From assembly GCA_017656335.1 (NCBI GenBank), contig JACDOA010000005.1:1-64000 (forward strand): 64,000 nt of DNA, in the 5' to 3' direction. A model generated the notes under the pieces. The model had not been told where the DNA came from and did no database searches. It was given only the letters and a program-made list of their open reading frames with translations. A program made the position numbers and the translations under genes. Shown one piece after another: positions 1-8,869 of the stretch (its first letter is position 1; every line of letters begins with the position of its first letter). The stretch is from Thermosipho sp. (in: thermotogales) (GTDB lineage Bacteria; Thermotogota; Thermotogae; Thermotogales; Fervidobacteriaceae).

Positions 1-546
1 TATATTGAAAAAAAACTTTTTTCAAAATTTCGAAAAAAATTATTTGAACATATTGAAGGAAAAGTTCTTGAATTAGGTGCAGGGACAGGAAAAAATTTTC
101 TATATTACAGTAAAGATTTAGAAGGTTACGCTATAGACTTTAGTAATAAAATGCTTGAAATTGCAAAAAAAAGAAAAGAAGCTTTAGGACTTGAAAACAT
201 TGAAATTTTACAAATGGATATTGAAAATCTTCAATTTGAAGACAATACATTTGATACAGTCTTTTCTTCTTTTGTATTTTGCACTGTACCAAATCCTATT
301 AAAGGATTAAAACAAGCAAGAAGAGTTTTAAAAGAAGATGGAAAAGCTGTTTTTTTAGAACATATGAAAAGCAGTAAATTTATAAACAATATTTTTTTAT
401 ATATGATGAACCCGCTTACAAAATTACTCCTTGGAACTTCAATGATTAGAGAAACTGAAAAAAATATTGAAAAAGCAGGCTTTAAAATCGAAAAAACATA
501 CTATTTGTACAAAGACATTGTAAGATTAATTATTGCAAGGAAATAA
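1..546 (+). CDS. Class I SAM-dependent methyltransferase (5' end outside window)
   Basis: The reading frame is open from the first base, so the gene begins upstream of the window; the ORF-track start at 151 is internal. The SAM-binding motif I reads VLELGAGTGKN just before that point, followed by an acidic strand end (AIDFS) and a DTVFSSFVFC motif-IV-like strand. This is the layout of the UbiE/COQ5 and Methyltransf_11 group, which methylate small molecules such as quinones. The substrate cannot be told. The C-terminus is intact (stop at 546). Nothing after it looks like a T-rich terminator; the promoter of the next gene lies 80 bp downstream. Confidence 0.85.
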   Translation, partial: YIEKKLFSKFRKKLFEHIEGKVLELGAGTGKNFLYYSKDLEGYAIDFSNKMLEIAKKRKEALGLENIEILQMDIENLQFEDNTFDTVFSSFVFCTVPNPIKGLKQARRVLKEDGKAVFLEHMKSSKFINNIFLYMMNPLTKLLLGTSMIRETEKNIEKAGFKIEKTYYLYKDIVRLIIARK

Positions 547-624
547 CCATTCTAAAAAATTTCTGATATTTATAACTTATCATTTTTAACCATATTGAAC
601 CAAAAATGAAACCACAGTAAGTTG

Positions 625-653
625 TTGACTTCATTACAAAAATATGTTAAACT
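625..653 (+). promoter_or_regulatory. Sigma-A type promoter of the arsR/cadC gene
   Basis: TTGACT (625-630) and TAAACT (648-653) are separated by exactly 17 bp and lie about 45 bp upstream of the regulator start codon. The following operator-like repeat covers the expected transcription start. Confidence 0.65.
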
Positions 654-677
654 ATATATGAACAATTATTCAAATAT
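654..677. promoter_or_regulatory. Putative ArsR/CadC operator 1 (imperfect inverted repeat)
   Basis: A 24-bp imperfect palindrome with core TGAACAATTATTCA overlaps the predicted transcription start of the regulator. It has the same half-site (TGAAYA) as the perfect repeat in front of the ATPase, which supports autoregulation by the adjacent ArsR-family protein. Confidence 0.6.
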
Positions 678-695
678 TAAAAAGATGGTGATAAT

Positions 696-1070
696 ATGAA
701 AAAAGACAAAAATGAAATTATTGAAGTTTGTCAAACAATAGAAATACATAAAGATATTATTAAAAAAGTTCGAGAAAACACCCCAGACGAAAGTACATTA
801 AATAAACTTGCTGATTTATTTAAAATTATGGGCGATAATACAAGGATGAAAATTTTATATGCACTATTGCAAGTTGATGAAATGTGTGTATGTGATCTCT
901 CAACTGTGCTCAAAAAAACACCTTCAGCAATCTCACATCAACTTAGAATTCTAAGACAAGCCGATTTAGTAAAATACAGAAAAGAAGGAAAAGTAGTTTA
1001 TTATTCATTAAATGACGAACATGTAAAGGAAATTCTTGACGTAGGTTTTTCACATATTACAGAAGGATAA
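696..1070 (+). CDS. cadC: ArsR/SmtB-family metal-responsive repressor (CadC-like)
   Basis: A 124-aa winged-helix protein. The recognition region contains EMCVCDLS, the classic ELCVCDL metal-binding motif of the alpha-3 site in ArsR/CadC proteins. An N-terminal cysteine (EVCQTIE) corresponds to the extra CadC ligand, so a thiolate-rich site for Cd/Pb/Zn is likely. The helix-turn-helix is KKTPSAISHQLRILRQADLV, followed by the beta-wing (KYRKEGKVVYYSL). It lies 71 bp before a P1B ATPase gene, with operator-like palindromes in front of both genes. The expected role is repression of both until metal binds. The exact metal is inferred from the family, not seen. Confidence 0.92.
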   Translation: MKKDKNEIIEVCQTIEIHKDIIKKVRENTPDESTLNKLADLFKIMGDNTRMKILYALLQVDEMCVCDLSTVLKKTPSAISHQLRILRQADLVKYRKEGKVVYYSLNDEHVKEILDVGFSHITEG

Positions 1071-1096
1071 ATATGTTCTTTTTTTTGGTATATGAT

Positions 1097-1118
1097 TGAA
1101 TATTTGTTCAAATATTCA
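1097..1118. promoter_or_regulatory. Putative ArsR/CadC operator 2 (perfect inverted repeat)
   Basis: A perfect 10-2-10 inverted repeat with arms TGAATATTTG lies between the regulator and the ATPase gene, 23 bp before the ATPase start. Its length and half-sites resemble known SmtB/CadC operators. It is followed by a strong ribosome binding site (GGGAGG, 1129-1134). Confidence 0.75.
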
Positions 1119-1141
1119 GGATAATTTAGGGAGGATAAAAC

Positions 1142-3235
1142 ATGGCAGAAAAGAAAGAGTTTGTTCTGGAAGGTCTAGATTGTCCAAGTTGTGCAGCAAA
1201 AATTGAAGAAAACGTAAAAAAACTTGAAGGTATCGAAAACGTCTCACTCAACTTTATCAAAAAAACTCTGGTAGTTAATGTCAACGACGAAGCAAAAATT
1301 GAAGAAATAAAACACTTAGTAAAAAAGATTGAACCAGACGTTGAAGTATATGATAAAAACAATAAAAACGAAACCTCTCATAATCATAATGATGAAGATT
1401 TTTTCAACAGAAAACTTGAAATTACTAAACTGTTTTCAGGATTAGTAATTTTTGCTACTGCTTTATTTGTAAACGAACCTTTCTCTCTAAAAATAATGTT
1501 ATTTGTCGCAGCTTATCTAATTTCTGGCGGCAGGGTCTTACTGCGCTCTTTTAAAAATATTATCAGAGGTAATATTTTTGATGAAAACTTTTTGATGAGT
1601 ATAGCCACAATTGGTGCTTTTTCAATTGGTGAATACCCTGAGGCAGTTGGAGTAATGTTATTCTATGAATTTGGTGAGTTATTACAAAACATTGCCGTAG
1701 ATAATTCAAAAAGATCAATCAAAGCTTTACTTGATATAAGACCTGATTACGCCAATCTTCTCAAAGATGGAAAAGAAATTAGAGTATCTCCAGAAGATGT
1801 AAAAAAAGGAGATTTAATTATCGTAAAACCTGGAGAGAGAATACCTTTAGATGGTGTAGTTGTAAAAGGTAATTCTATGGTGGACACTTCTGCACTAACC
1901 GGAGAATCAATACCAAAAACTATCAAGGAAAATGACGAAGTTATGAGTGGGTTTATAAATCTAAATGGGCTCGTAGTCATTAAAGTTGAAAAAGAATATT
2001 TTGAATCAACAATATCAAAAATCCTTGATATGGTTGAAAATGCTGCAGCTAAAAAAGCAAAAACTGAGAAACTCATTACCAAATTTGCAAAATACTATAC
2101 ACCAGTTGTTGTATTTTTGGCAGTTATGCTTGCAACATTACCACCATTATTAACAGGTGCTCCATTTAGTGACTGGCTTTATAGAGCACTTATTTTCCTT
2201 GTTATCTCATGCCCATGTGGACTTGTTGTATCAATTCCACTTGGATATTTTGCAGGTGTAGGTAGTTTATCTAAGCATGGTGTTCTCGTAAAAGGAGGAA
2301 ATTATCTTGAAGTACTCAAAAATTTAGATACTATAATTTTTGATAAAACTGGAACTTTAACAGAAGGAGTTTTTGAAGTAGTCGAAATTAAAGAATATAA
2401 TGGATTGAGCAAAAATAAAGTGCTCGAAATAGCAGCATACGCCGAACAACACTCAAATCATCCTATTGCAGAATCTATAAAAAGAAAATATGGAAACAAA
2501 ATCAATGAAAATAAAATCGAGGAATACGAAGAAATTGCTGGTCATGGAATCAAAGCCAAAATAGATGGAAAAACCGTTTTAGTAGGGAACAAAAAATTAA
2601 TGGAAAAATACAATATTCAAACTCCTGAAATCGAATTTAACGGTACTATTGTTTTTGTAGCAGTTAACGAAAAATTTGTTGGTTATATCGGTATATCAGA
2701 TAAAATAAAACCAGGAGTATCAAACACTATTAAAAAATTAAAAGAACTTGGTGTTCGTAAGACTGTTATGTTAACTGGTGATAGTGAAAAAGTTGCCAGA
2801 GAAGTTGCTAAAGAAATTGGAATAGATAAATATTATTCTGAACTACTTCCAGATGATAAGGTTGAATTTTTCGAAAAATATGATAACGGCGTTTCTACAG
2901 CATTTGTTGGTGATGGTATTAATGATGCCCCTGTTCTAACAAGAGCTGATGTGGGAATTGCTATGGGAGGACTTGGCTCTGATGCAGCAATTGAAGCAGC
3001 TGATGTAGTAATTATGGATGATGATATTTCAAAATTAATTGATTCTATTGAAATATCCAGAAAAACTTTAAAAATCACTTGGCAAAATATTATATTTGTC
3101 TTGAGTGTTAAGGTTTTATTTTTAGCTTTAGGTGCCTTAGGACTTGTCAATATGTGGGGAGCTGTATTTGCAGATGTTGGCGTAACACTTATCGCAATTT
3201 TTAATTCGCTAAGAATTCTAAAGAAAAGAAGATAA
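1142..3235 (+). CDS. cadA: P1B-type heavy-metal-exporting ATPase (Zn/Cd/Pb)
   Basis: A 697-aa membrane pump that exports soft metal ions using ATP. An N-terminal HMA domain carries GLDCPSC (C14, C17), followed by a short His-rich linker (SHNHND). The actuator-domain motif is TGES. The transmembrane ion-binding motif CPC is at residues 357-359, the phosphorylated aspartate is D401 in DKTGTLT, the SNHP motif is in the N domain, and the hinge is GDGINDAP. The last helix has ADVGVTLIAIFNSLRIL, the aspartate-bearing pattern of Zn/Cd/Pb (P1B-2) pumps rather than copper pumps. The strong RBS, the operator and the adjacent CadC-type repressor support a metal-resistance pair. Confidence 0.95.
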   Translation: MAEKKEFVLEGLDCPSCAAKIEENVKKLEGIENVSLNFIKKTLVVNVNDEAKIEEIKHLVKKIEPDVEVYDKNNKNETSHNHNDEDFFNRKLEITKLFSGLVIFATALFVNEPFSLKIMLFVAAYLISGGRVLLRSFKNIIRGNIFDENFLMSIATIGAFSIGEYPEAVGVMLFYEFGELLQNIAVDNSKRSIKALLDIRPDYANLLKDGKEIRVSPEDVKKGDLIIVKPGERIPLDGVVVKGNSMVDTSALTGESIPKTIKENDEVMSGFINLNGLVVIKVEKEYFESTISKILDMVENAAAKKAKTEKLITKFAKYYTPVVVFLAVMLATLPPLLTGAPFSDWLYRALIFLVISCPCGLVVSIPLGYFAGVGSLSKHGVLVKGGNYLEVLKNLDTIIFDKTGTLTEGVFEVVEIKEYNGLSKNKVLEIAAYAEQHSNHPIAESIKRKYGNKINENKIEEYEEIAGHGIKAKIDGKTVLVGNKKLMEKYNIQTPEIEFNGTIVFVAVNEKFVGYIGISDKIKPGVSNTIKKLKELGVRKTVMLTGDSEKVAREVAKEIGIDKYYSELLPDDKVEFFEKYDNGVSTAFVGDGINDAPVLTRADVGIAMGGLGSDAAIEAADVVIMDDDISKLIDSIEISRKTLKITWQNIIFVLSVKVLFLALGALGLVNMWGAVFADVGVTLIAIFNSLRILKKRR

Positions 3236-3346
3236 TTAATTAACAACCGGTTGGAAGATGTTCATCAAAATAGAGTCTAATGACTTCTTGTTTTAGCTTG
3301 GAAGAATACTTTTTAAATTTCTGTCCTTTCTTAGCCAAAGAAAAAT

Positions 3347-3392
3347 ACCCCCTTGTTGGTTTTATTTTACCACTTCGGGGGTGTTTTTTTTT
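3347..3392 (+). terminator. Rho-independent terminator after the metal ATPase
   Basis: A stem of ACCCCC with GGGGGT, extended by a second helix TGGT/ACCA across an internal loop, is followed directly by nine T residues. It lies 110 bp after the ATPase stop. Confidence 0.75.
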
Positions 3393-3415
3393 CGTGTTTC
3401 ATTTTTGGGGTTCAA

Positions 3416-3642
3416 TGCACAAAACCCGGCGACTTAGTTTTTTATTTTCATCCAGAAGATCCAGAATTTCCATATCACGTAATGATATACACAGGAAATG
3501 TTTTGTTTATCATACAGGCCCGGAAGGTGAAATAAGGTATGTTTCCTTTAAAAATATGATGTTTTCAGATATGACGTGGAGACCCTTAAATTTAAATCCA
3601 AGTTTTCTTGGATATATTAGATTAAAAACACTTTCATACTAA
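3416..3642 (+). pseudogene. Remnant of a DUF1175/YfaT-like secreted protein
   Basis: Two frames read as one protein C-terminus. The frame starting at 3353 gives KPGDLVFYFHPEDP and YHVMIYTGN; the frame ending at 3642 continues with FVYHTGPEGE, then WRPLNLNPSFLGYIRL. The switch is at a T-run near 3500. The pattern (PGDL, an H in YHVMIYTG, a YHTG motif and a final NPxFxGxxRL) recalls YfaT/DUF1175 or NlpC/P60-like cell-envelope proteins. The N-terminal part is missing and there is no start or RBS, so I call it a dead fragment. Family assignment is tentative. Confidence 0.5.
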
Positions 3643-3769
3643 CGTTTTCAAAAAACTTTACCTAGATTATATCCTTTCCTTCCTTTAATTACTCCCTTTT
3701 TCTTGAGGTATATCACCATACCTAAAAATAATTGGATTTTATTTTTTTAACAAACAAGTTTTATTTTCA

Positions 3770-3778
3770 TGCTATAAT
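3770..3778 (+). promoter_or_regulatory. Extended -10 promoter of the 3821 methyltransferase
   Basis: TGCTATAAT is an extended -10 element (TGnTATAAT) about 45 bp before the start codon. No good -35 is visible, as is common for extended -10 promoters. The RBS is AAAGGGGGA at 3807-3815. Confidence 0.55.
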
Positions 3779-3820
3779 TACTCAAAAACCTTGAAAAATT
3801 AAGAACAAAGGGGGATTTAT

Positions 3821-4558
3821 ATGAAATTTAATATTGAAGAAGTTTTTAAAGTGGATGATTACATGTATTTTTATTCAAAGTTTCTCACAGAAGAAAGAAC
3901 AAAGCTTGAAGTAGAAAACATACTTTCTATTCTAAACCTTCAAGGAAATGAAAAAATTATCGATATTGCATGTGGATTTGGAAGGCATGCTATTGAACTT
4001 TCAAAAATGGGGTTTGATGTAACAGGTGTAGATATAATGGATGAATTCTTAGAAATCGCAAAACAAAAAGCAAATAACCAAAAAGCAAATGTTAATTTTC
4101 TAAAGAAAGATATTAGAAAGCTTGAGTATAAAGAAGAATTTGATGTTGCTCTTCTTCTTTTCACATCATTCGGATATTTTAGTGAAAAAGAAAACCAGCT
4201 TGTCCTAAAAAATATATCCAATCTTTTAAAAAGAAACGGAAAATTTCTTTTTGATATACCAAATAGAGACTCAAGAGCTACGAAATTTAGTGACTCAGTC
4301 TTTGAAGTTGATAAAGACATGATGATAGATCTTCCTTCTTTTGACCCTTTAAGTGGTTACTTAAATATAAGAAGAATAATTATTCGAGAAAATAAAAGAA
4401 GAGAATTTGAATATAACATGAGAATATATAACCTTACAGAAATAAACAAATTGTTAGATGAAGTTGGATTAACTATAAAACAGGTATATGGGAGTTGGGA
4501 AAAAGAAAAGTTTACAGTTAATTCCCCAAGAATAATTATTCTTGCAGAAAAAATTTAA
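3821..4558 (+). CDS. Class I SAM-dependent methyltransferase
   Basis: A 245-aa protein with a Rossmann-type SAM domain. Motif I is IIDIACGFGRHAIEL, the acidic end of beta-2 is VTGVDIMDEF, and motif IV is EFDVALLLFTSFGYF. The family is Methyltransf_25/31-like, with small-molecule substrates. A short N-terminal helical part precedes the fold and a beta-rich C-terminal part follows. The gene stands alone with its own extended -10 promoter and RBS, so context gives no substrate. Confidence 0.85.
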   Translation: MKFNIEEVFKVDDYMYFYSKFLTEERTKLEVENILSILNLQGNEKIIDIACGFGRHAIELSKMGFDVTGVDIMDEFLEIAKQKANNQKANVNFLKKDIRKLEYKEEFDVALLLFTSFGYFSEKENQLVLKNISNLLKRNGKFLFDIPNRDSRATKFSDSVFEVDKDMMIDLPSFDPLSGYLNIRRIIIRENKRREFEYNMRIYNLTEINKLLDEVGLTIKQVYGSWEKEKFTVNSPRIIILAEKI

Positions 4559-4599
4559 AGTAATTTGTATATAAACTCTTATTCTTCCATCATTACAAT

Positions 4600-4916
4600 A
4601 TGACAACTATCTGCATTAATGCAACTATTGGGGAAATATTTTTGCTTTTTGATCTTTTTCCAAAAACAAAACTAGAAGATTTATTTGATAGAGAAAACGA
4701 ACCATATATAAAGAAGGGAAAAATATGGTTAAGGAAATAATTTGTCTTTTAATGTAACTTATTGAAACCTCTGAGGTCAGTGATGATAAAAAGGCTGAAG
4801 TTATTGATCTTGTTTTTACGATACTAAATGAATTAGATGTAGAAATTCCAGATGATATTGTTAAAGAAATTTTTCCATTTAACTTAGATCATAATACATC
4901 TATCATTTTCAATTGA
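4600..4916 (+). pseudogene. Decayed small gene or gene pair, unknown
   Basis: Two overlapping stretches look coding but are not intact. Frame 4600-4740 gives a 46-aa peptide (start MTTICINATIGEIF, end KKGKIWLRK). Frame 4725-4916 gives MVKEIICLLM, an in-frame TAA, then LIETSEVSDDKKAEVIDLV and a further acidic helical stretch ending at 4916. The acidic helical character suggests a real former protein. I recognise no family, and neither start has a convincing RBS. Confidence 0.35.
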
Positions 4917-4921
4917 ATAAC

Positions 4922-4941
4922 GGAGGGGTAACCTCCCCTCC
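4922..4941. terminator. Short GC-rich hairpin between convergent genes
   Basis: A perfect 7-bp stem GGAGGGG/CCCCTCC with a 6-nt loop lies between the plus-strand remnant and the minus-strand peptidase gene. The flanking T-runs are poor, so it may be a weak bidirectional terminator. Confidence 0.45.
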
Positions 4942-4956
4942 ATTCTATATTGAAAT

Positions 4957-6198
4957 TTAAGATTCTATCAAAAAAGTGTTGTTTTCTTCTGTTAATTTCC
5001 CCTTTATTATTCCAATTTCATCTATAAAAACAGCATTATCATCTTTCAATTCAGGCTTTTTATTTGAATAAAAAATTACTTTACTATATTGCCATATTTC
5101 ATCTTCAAACTCAGATATCACTGGACCTTTTACAAAATAAGTACTTTCACTGCTACCAAATTTTAGAAAATTTTTATGTAAAAGCTTGTTGCCACTTTTC
5201 AAAATGTTCATAGGATCAAAGCCAGCTAAATTAAATTTTCCTGTTAACACAACTTTATATTTACCACTTGTTTCGAAATTTTTAAACACTTTGTCTAACT
5301 CTTTTTTATGTTTTTCAACAGCTTCGCGAGCAAGATTTACCGTCTGATCATCAATTTCAACGTTCTCAAATTCCAATGATACTATATCAACAAAATAATC
5401 GTAAATATATTTATTTTCATAAGTATATTCTTTTTTCCAATCTGGCTTTATACAATCAAGTAGCAGGGAAATATACATACCCGGTGAATAACAGCTCATT
5501 CTAAATTTATTTAAATCTGTCACCTTTATTAAATCTTTACCAAACACTGAGATAAGAAATTTCTCTGGAAGGCAACTTTCATCAAATAATGCCCTATACT
5601 CAACATATGTTGCTGTACCTTCAATACTTTCAAGACCAAGTTCATAATCTAAAAATTCTTTTATAATACTTCTTCTTTTTTCCCTGCATGAAATAAATTT
5701 TTTCATATAGTCTCTTTTCAAGTTTTTCTTGTCTTCAAACACACTTTTTAAAAGATATTCTCTTTCTTTAATTCTCAGTGCTATATTTTCAACTGTAAAA
5801 GGATATTGAAATGCTAAAAACTCATTTGCAAATCTTTTATCATTATTTGATAATTGAAAACCATGAAAAATTTCATGAACTATTTTAGAATAAAATTCTG
5901 AAAAAGTTGTAAATTCTTCAACAGTTGATAAATCCCATATACCAATATATCCTTCCTGAAATTTAATTGAAGTATTTCCTATAAATCTATTATCCCATTC
6001 ACCAACAAAAATTTCATCCTCTTTATTAAATCCTTCTGACAATTCACTAAGCCCAATAATGTAAACATGGGAATTATCATAAAATGCTATTGGCAATGGT
6101 TTAAATCCCGTCCAGTAATTTTCTAATACTCCACTATTAATCTTTTCATACACCACCTTTAAAGTCTTTGTTATATCCTCTTTCCTGATCAACACCAT
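4957..6198 (-). CDS. Putative zinc metallopeptidase (HExxH), unnamed family
   Basis: A 413-aa protein. Residues 106-114 read IVHEIFHGF, an HExxH zinc-protease signature (H108, E109, H112). A second motif about 80 residues on, ESIEGTATYVEY, supplies a glutamate (E193) in the position expected for the third ligand of gluzincin peptidases. No signal peptide or membrane segment is evident, so it is probably cytoplasmic. The start is supported by GGAGGG upstream. It is a single gene at the edge of the island, between decayed genes and IS debris. I cannot name a family; a proteolytic role is inferred only from the motif pair. Confidence 0.6.
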   Translation of the reverse strand: MVLIRKEDITKTLKVVYEKINSGVLENYWTGFKPLPIAFYDNSHVYIIGLSELSEGFNKEDEIFVGEWDNRFIGNTSIKFQEGYIGIWDLSTVEEFTTFSEFYSKIVHEIFHGFQLSNNDKRFANEFLAFQYPFTVENIALRIKEREYLLKSVFEDKKNLKRDYMKKFISCREKRRSIIKEFLDYELGLESIEGTATYVEYRALFDESCLPEKFLISVFGKDLIKVTDLNKFRMSCYSPGMYISLLLDCIKPDWKKEYTYENKYIYDYFVDIVSLEFENVEIDDQTVNLAREAVEKHKKELDKVFKNFETSGKYKVVLTGKFNLAGFDPMNILKSGNKLLHKNFLKFGSSESTYFVKGPVISEFEDEIWQYSKVIFYSNKKPELKDDNAVFIDEIGIIKGKLTEENNTFLIES

Positions 6199-6302
6199 CT
6201 CTTAATCCCTCCAATTTATTAGATTAAAAATAAAACTGCTTACAAACACAGCAGTTTCTCACATCACAGTAGTTCTAAAAATTATATACAAAATCTCTGT
6301 AA

Positions 6303-6481
6303 TGCTCCCCAAAAAATCGGACAAAAACTCAAGCAATTTTGTGTAAGCTCAAGTTTTCTTCAAATACCTTTTTTGGACTCTTGTATCCTATCACACTGTG
6401 TGATTATTCTTCGTTGTAAAATCTCTCAAACAGCTTCGTTTTTTCAGCTAGCTCTTCATATCCTGGATTGTCCATTACCCA
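6303..6481 (-). mobile_element. 3' end remnant of an IS3-family element
   Basis: About 180 bp match, in reverse complement and with scattered mismatches, the 3' end of the IS3-family element at 19066-20219. The match includes the terminal repeat (TGCnCCCC..GGACA), the SLHKIA coding end and the NPGYEELxEK region. It breaks off at CCATG next to an IS256 fragment, so the two elements are stacked. Confidence 0.85.
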
Positions 6482-6484
6482 TGC

Positions 6485-7030
6485 TCATGGGTGCAGTATA
6501 TATCTTCCTACTTTATCATCTCTGACTTTATAATAACTTGCATCAACAAATAAATATGGTATCTCTTCTTCTATTGGCTTTGTTAGAAATTCTTTTACCT
6601 TCTCATCTAATTCTTAACCTATCTTTGATACAGTAGTAGGAGATATTTCTTCACCACTTAGTGCATTTATTATTTCTTTAACTCTTCTAGTTGATACTCC
6701 TTGTATATATGATTCTAAAACAACGTTTCTCAATGCTTTTTCTACACGTGAATATCTGTCAAAAACCTGTGTTGTAAATGGAAACTCTCTCAGCTGTGGT
6801 TTAAAAAGTTCTAAAGTACCATATTTTGTCTTGAGACTTCTCTTTCTATATCCATTCCTATGTGCCTTTCTAGAAGAGATACGTTCATAGTATGATGCAC
6901 CAGCTTGAATTTTAGCTTCATATTCCATGATAGTGTTCAAAAACCAGGTCAAAATTTGCCTCATTCCCTCTTCATTATCTTGCAAAAATTGGTGTATAAT
7001 ATTTTCAGGAATGTTGAGTAAATTCTTCAT
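6485..7030 (-). pseudogene. IS256-family (Mutator-type) transposase fragment
   Basis: MKNLLNIPENIIHQFLQDNE is followed by the typical IS256 N-terminal part: YYERISSRKAHRNGYRKRSL, then FDRYSRVEKAL and YIQGVSTRRVKEII. An in-frame TAA interrupts VSKIG/ELDEKVKEF (probably from CAA). The frame then runs to FVDASYYKVRDDKVGRYILHP and stops at the IS3 junction. The catalytic C-terminal half is lost. The start at 7030 has an AGGAGGGG-type RBS, and the terminal inverted repeat lies around 7040-7100. Confidence 0.88.
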
Positions 7031-7115
7031 GACCCTGTACCCCTCCTTTTGTAAATTATAATGTGTCACTTATATTTTACCGGGATACAGGGCTTTTTTC
7101 TTTTTACAGCATTTA

Positions 7116-7379
7116 TTGTACACTACCGGATATTTACCAATAGACAGAGATGGAGCAAATATATTTTTTCAATTAATCTCAAAAAGATATGAAAAGCATT
7201 CAACAATAATAACAACAAATACACCGTTTTCAGAGTGGGGAAAAATATTTGGAACACCAATACTAGCACAAGCTATTTTAGATAGATTATTACATCATTC
7301 GCATGTAATATCAATTAAAGGAGAATCATATAGATTAAAGGAAAAGCTAGAATTCTTTTCAAGCTCATCTAAAAAATAA
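7116..7379 (+). pseudogene. istB: istB C-terminal fragment (IS21-family ATPase)
   Basis: It encodes GYLPIDRDGANIFFQLISKR, then STIITTNTPFSEWGKIFG and ILDRLLHHSHVISIKG, the conserved C-terminal half of IstB, the AAA+ helper of IS21 transposition. The N-terminal half and istA are missing; the IS256 end abuts it near 7110. The ORF-track start (TTG) is not a real start. Confidence 0.9.
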
Positions 7380-7445
7380 TGCTTTTTTGTACATTCTTAT
7401 TTTCCCATTTTTATACCTTTTTATCTTGACTTTTACATCAAATAA

Positions 7446-8819
7446 TTAAGCTTCAAATTGCTTTATCATATCTTCGGGGGTTAATAAAAGTAAATCTTTG
7501 ATTTTCAAAAGCTCTTTTTCAAACCCTGATTTTGAAAAAATTATATATTTCTTTTTTCTACCTTCATTTTTTACATAACTACTTCTTATTACAAGTTTGT
7601 TGTATTCTTCTATACCAACTTTTTTGTTTGTCCACTTGCATTCACCAAATACAATATTTTCCGAATCATATGCAACCAAGTCAATGTCAAAGGATTTATT
7701 TTTTTCTCCAGGTATTTTACCCCAGGTTTTTCCTATCCTTTCTGGTACAAATCCTAAAAGTTCCGGTTTTTCCATTAAAAATCTTGAACAAACCTGTTCA
7801 AACTTCAAACCGAAATACTGTGGAAGCATTTTCCAGATGATTTCAAGGGCTTTTTCCGGAGCAAATTCGATTGTAGATAAATTCTTTCTAATAAAAGTAA
7901 AATAAAAATCAAAGAAAAAATCATCTATTTTATATTTTTTCATCCTCTTCTTCTGTGATAGTAAAGGTTCTTCGGCCTTTACTATCTTATACTCTTCTTC
8001 AAGCTCCTTTAAGAAACGCGGTAAAGATGTTTTTTCAACTTTTGAAACATCTGAAATTTCAGAAACAGTTTTCGGTGTTCCAGCAATTGCTTCTAATATT
8101 GAAAAGTAACTTCTATGCTCACTACCAAATTCCAATACTAGAATATTTTCTCCCTCATTTTTCAATGGTGCATAATCGCTCAAAAATAAATCAAAAATAA
8201 GGTCTTTCAAGGATTTTCTATCTTTGAAAAATAAAAGATAATTTGGAATCCCGCCAACTATCGAATAAATTTCAAATGCTTCCTCAGGTGAATAACCGAA
8301 CTCCATTAACATCTTTATTGATTCATTTAATGAAAACTCTTGAATGTTCATTAAGTAATCTTTCCTACCAAAAAGTGGCATTTTGTTGTCGTAGAATATT
8401 TTTTTCATAAGTCCTACATACGACCCCAAAACAATTAACTTGGTATTATAATTTCTAAATTTTACTTCATCCCATGCTTTTTGAAGTGAATAAAGAATAG
8501 TAGGAGATACTTTGTAAAAATTTTGAAATTCATCAAATATTACATATTCAAACCTTTCAAAAATTTCAATAAATAAATCAAACCAATCTTTAAAAACAGC
8601 TTTTGAAAAAGAAAGACTTATTTTTTCTAACAAATTATTCTGGTTTAAAACCTCAACAAAATAATAAAACACGCTTCTTTCATTACCAAAGGCTTCTCTA
8701 ACTAAAGTAGTTTTCCCAATTCTCCTTCGACCATAGATAACAACAAAAATATTATCATTTTTTCTTAATTTAATTTCATCCAAGAAATTTAACTCTTTTT
8801 TTCGATTGTAAAACTTCAT
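7446..8819 (-). CDS. DUF234-type archaeal-style AAA+ ATPase with PD-(D/E)xK-like C-terminus
   Basis: A 457-aa protein. Walker A is GRRRIGKTT (residues 30-38) and Walker B is YVIFDEFQNF. A winged-helix linker is followed by a C-terminal nuclease-like fold with IDLVAYDSENIVFGECKW (D...ExK pattern). This is the ATPase_2 plus DUF234 architecture, common in archaea and thermophilic bacteria, of unknown function and often in mobile regions. The start has GAGGTGAT 5 nt upstream. A strong promoter with an overlapping palindrome lies about 50-100 bp upstream, so expression is probably repressed by a dimeric regulator or by itself. A second intact copy is at 13648 and a broken one at 21900. Confidence 0.88.
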   Translation of the reverse strand: MKFYNRKKELNFLDEIKLRKNDNIFVVIYGRRRIGKTTLVREAFGNERSVFYYFVEVLNQNNLLEKISLSFSKAVFKDWFDLFIEIFERFEYVIFDEFQNFYKVSPTILYSLQKAWDEVKFRNYNTKLIVLGSYVGLMKKIFYDNKMPLFGRKDYLMNIQEFSLNESIKMLMEFGYSPEEAFEIYSIVGGIPNYLLFFKDRKSLKDLIFDLFLSDYAPLKNEGENILVLEFGSEHRSYFSILEAIAGTPKTVSEISDVSKVEKTSLPRFLKELEEEYKIVKAEEPLLSQKKRMKKYKIDDFFFDFYFTFIRKNLSTIEFAPEKALEIIWKMLPQYFGLKFEQVCSRFLMEKPELLGFVPERIGKTWGKIPGEKNKSFDIDLVAYDSENIVFGECKWTNKKVGIEEYNKLVIRSSYVKNEGRKKKYIIFSKSGFEKELLKIKDLLLLTPEDMIKQFEA

Positions 8820-8869
8820 AACATCACCTCAATAATTATATGGTAGCCACCATAATGTTGGACATAATA

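Noticed and set aside
7532-8200. Plus-strand ORFs of 81-102 aa opposite the DUF234 ATPase
   Set aside because: They are shadows of the minus-strand gene in other frames, with no RBS and phenylalanine/leucine-rich antisense composition.
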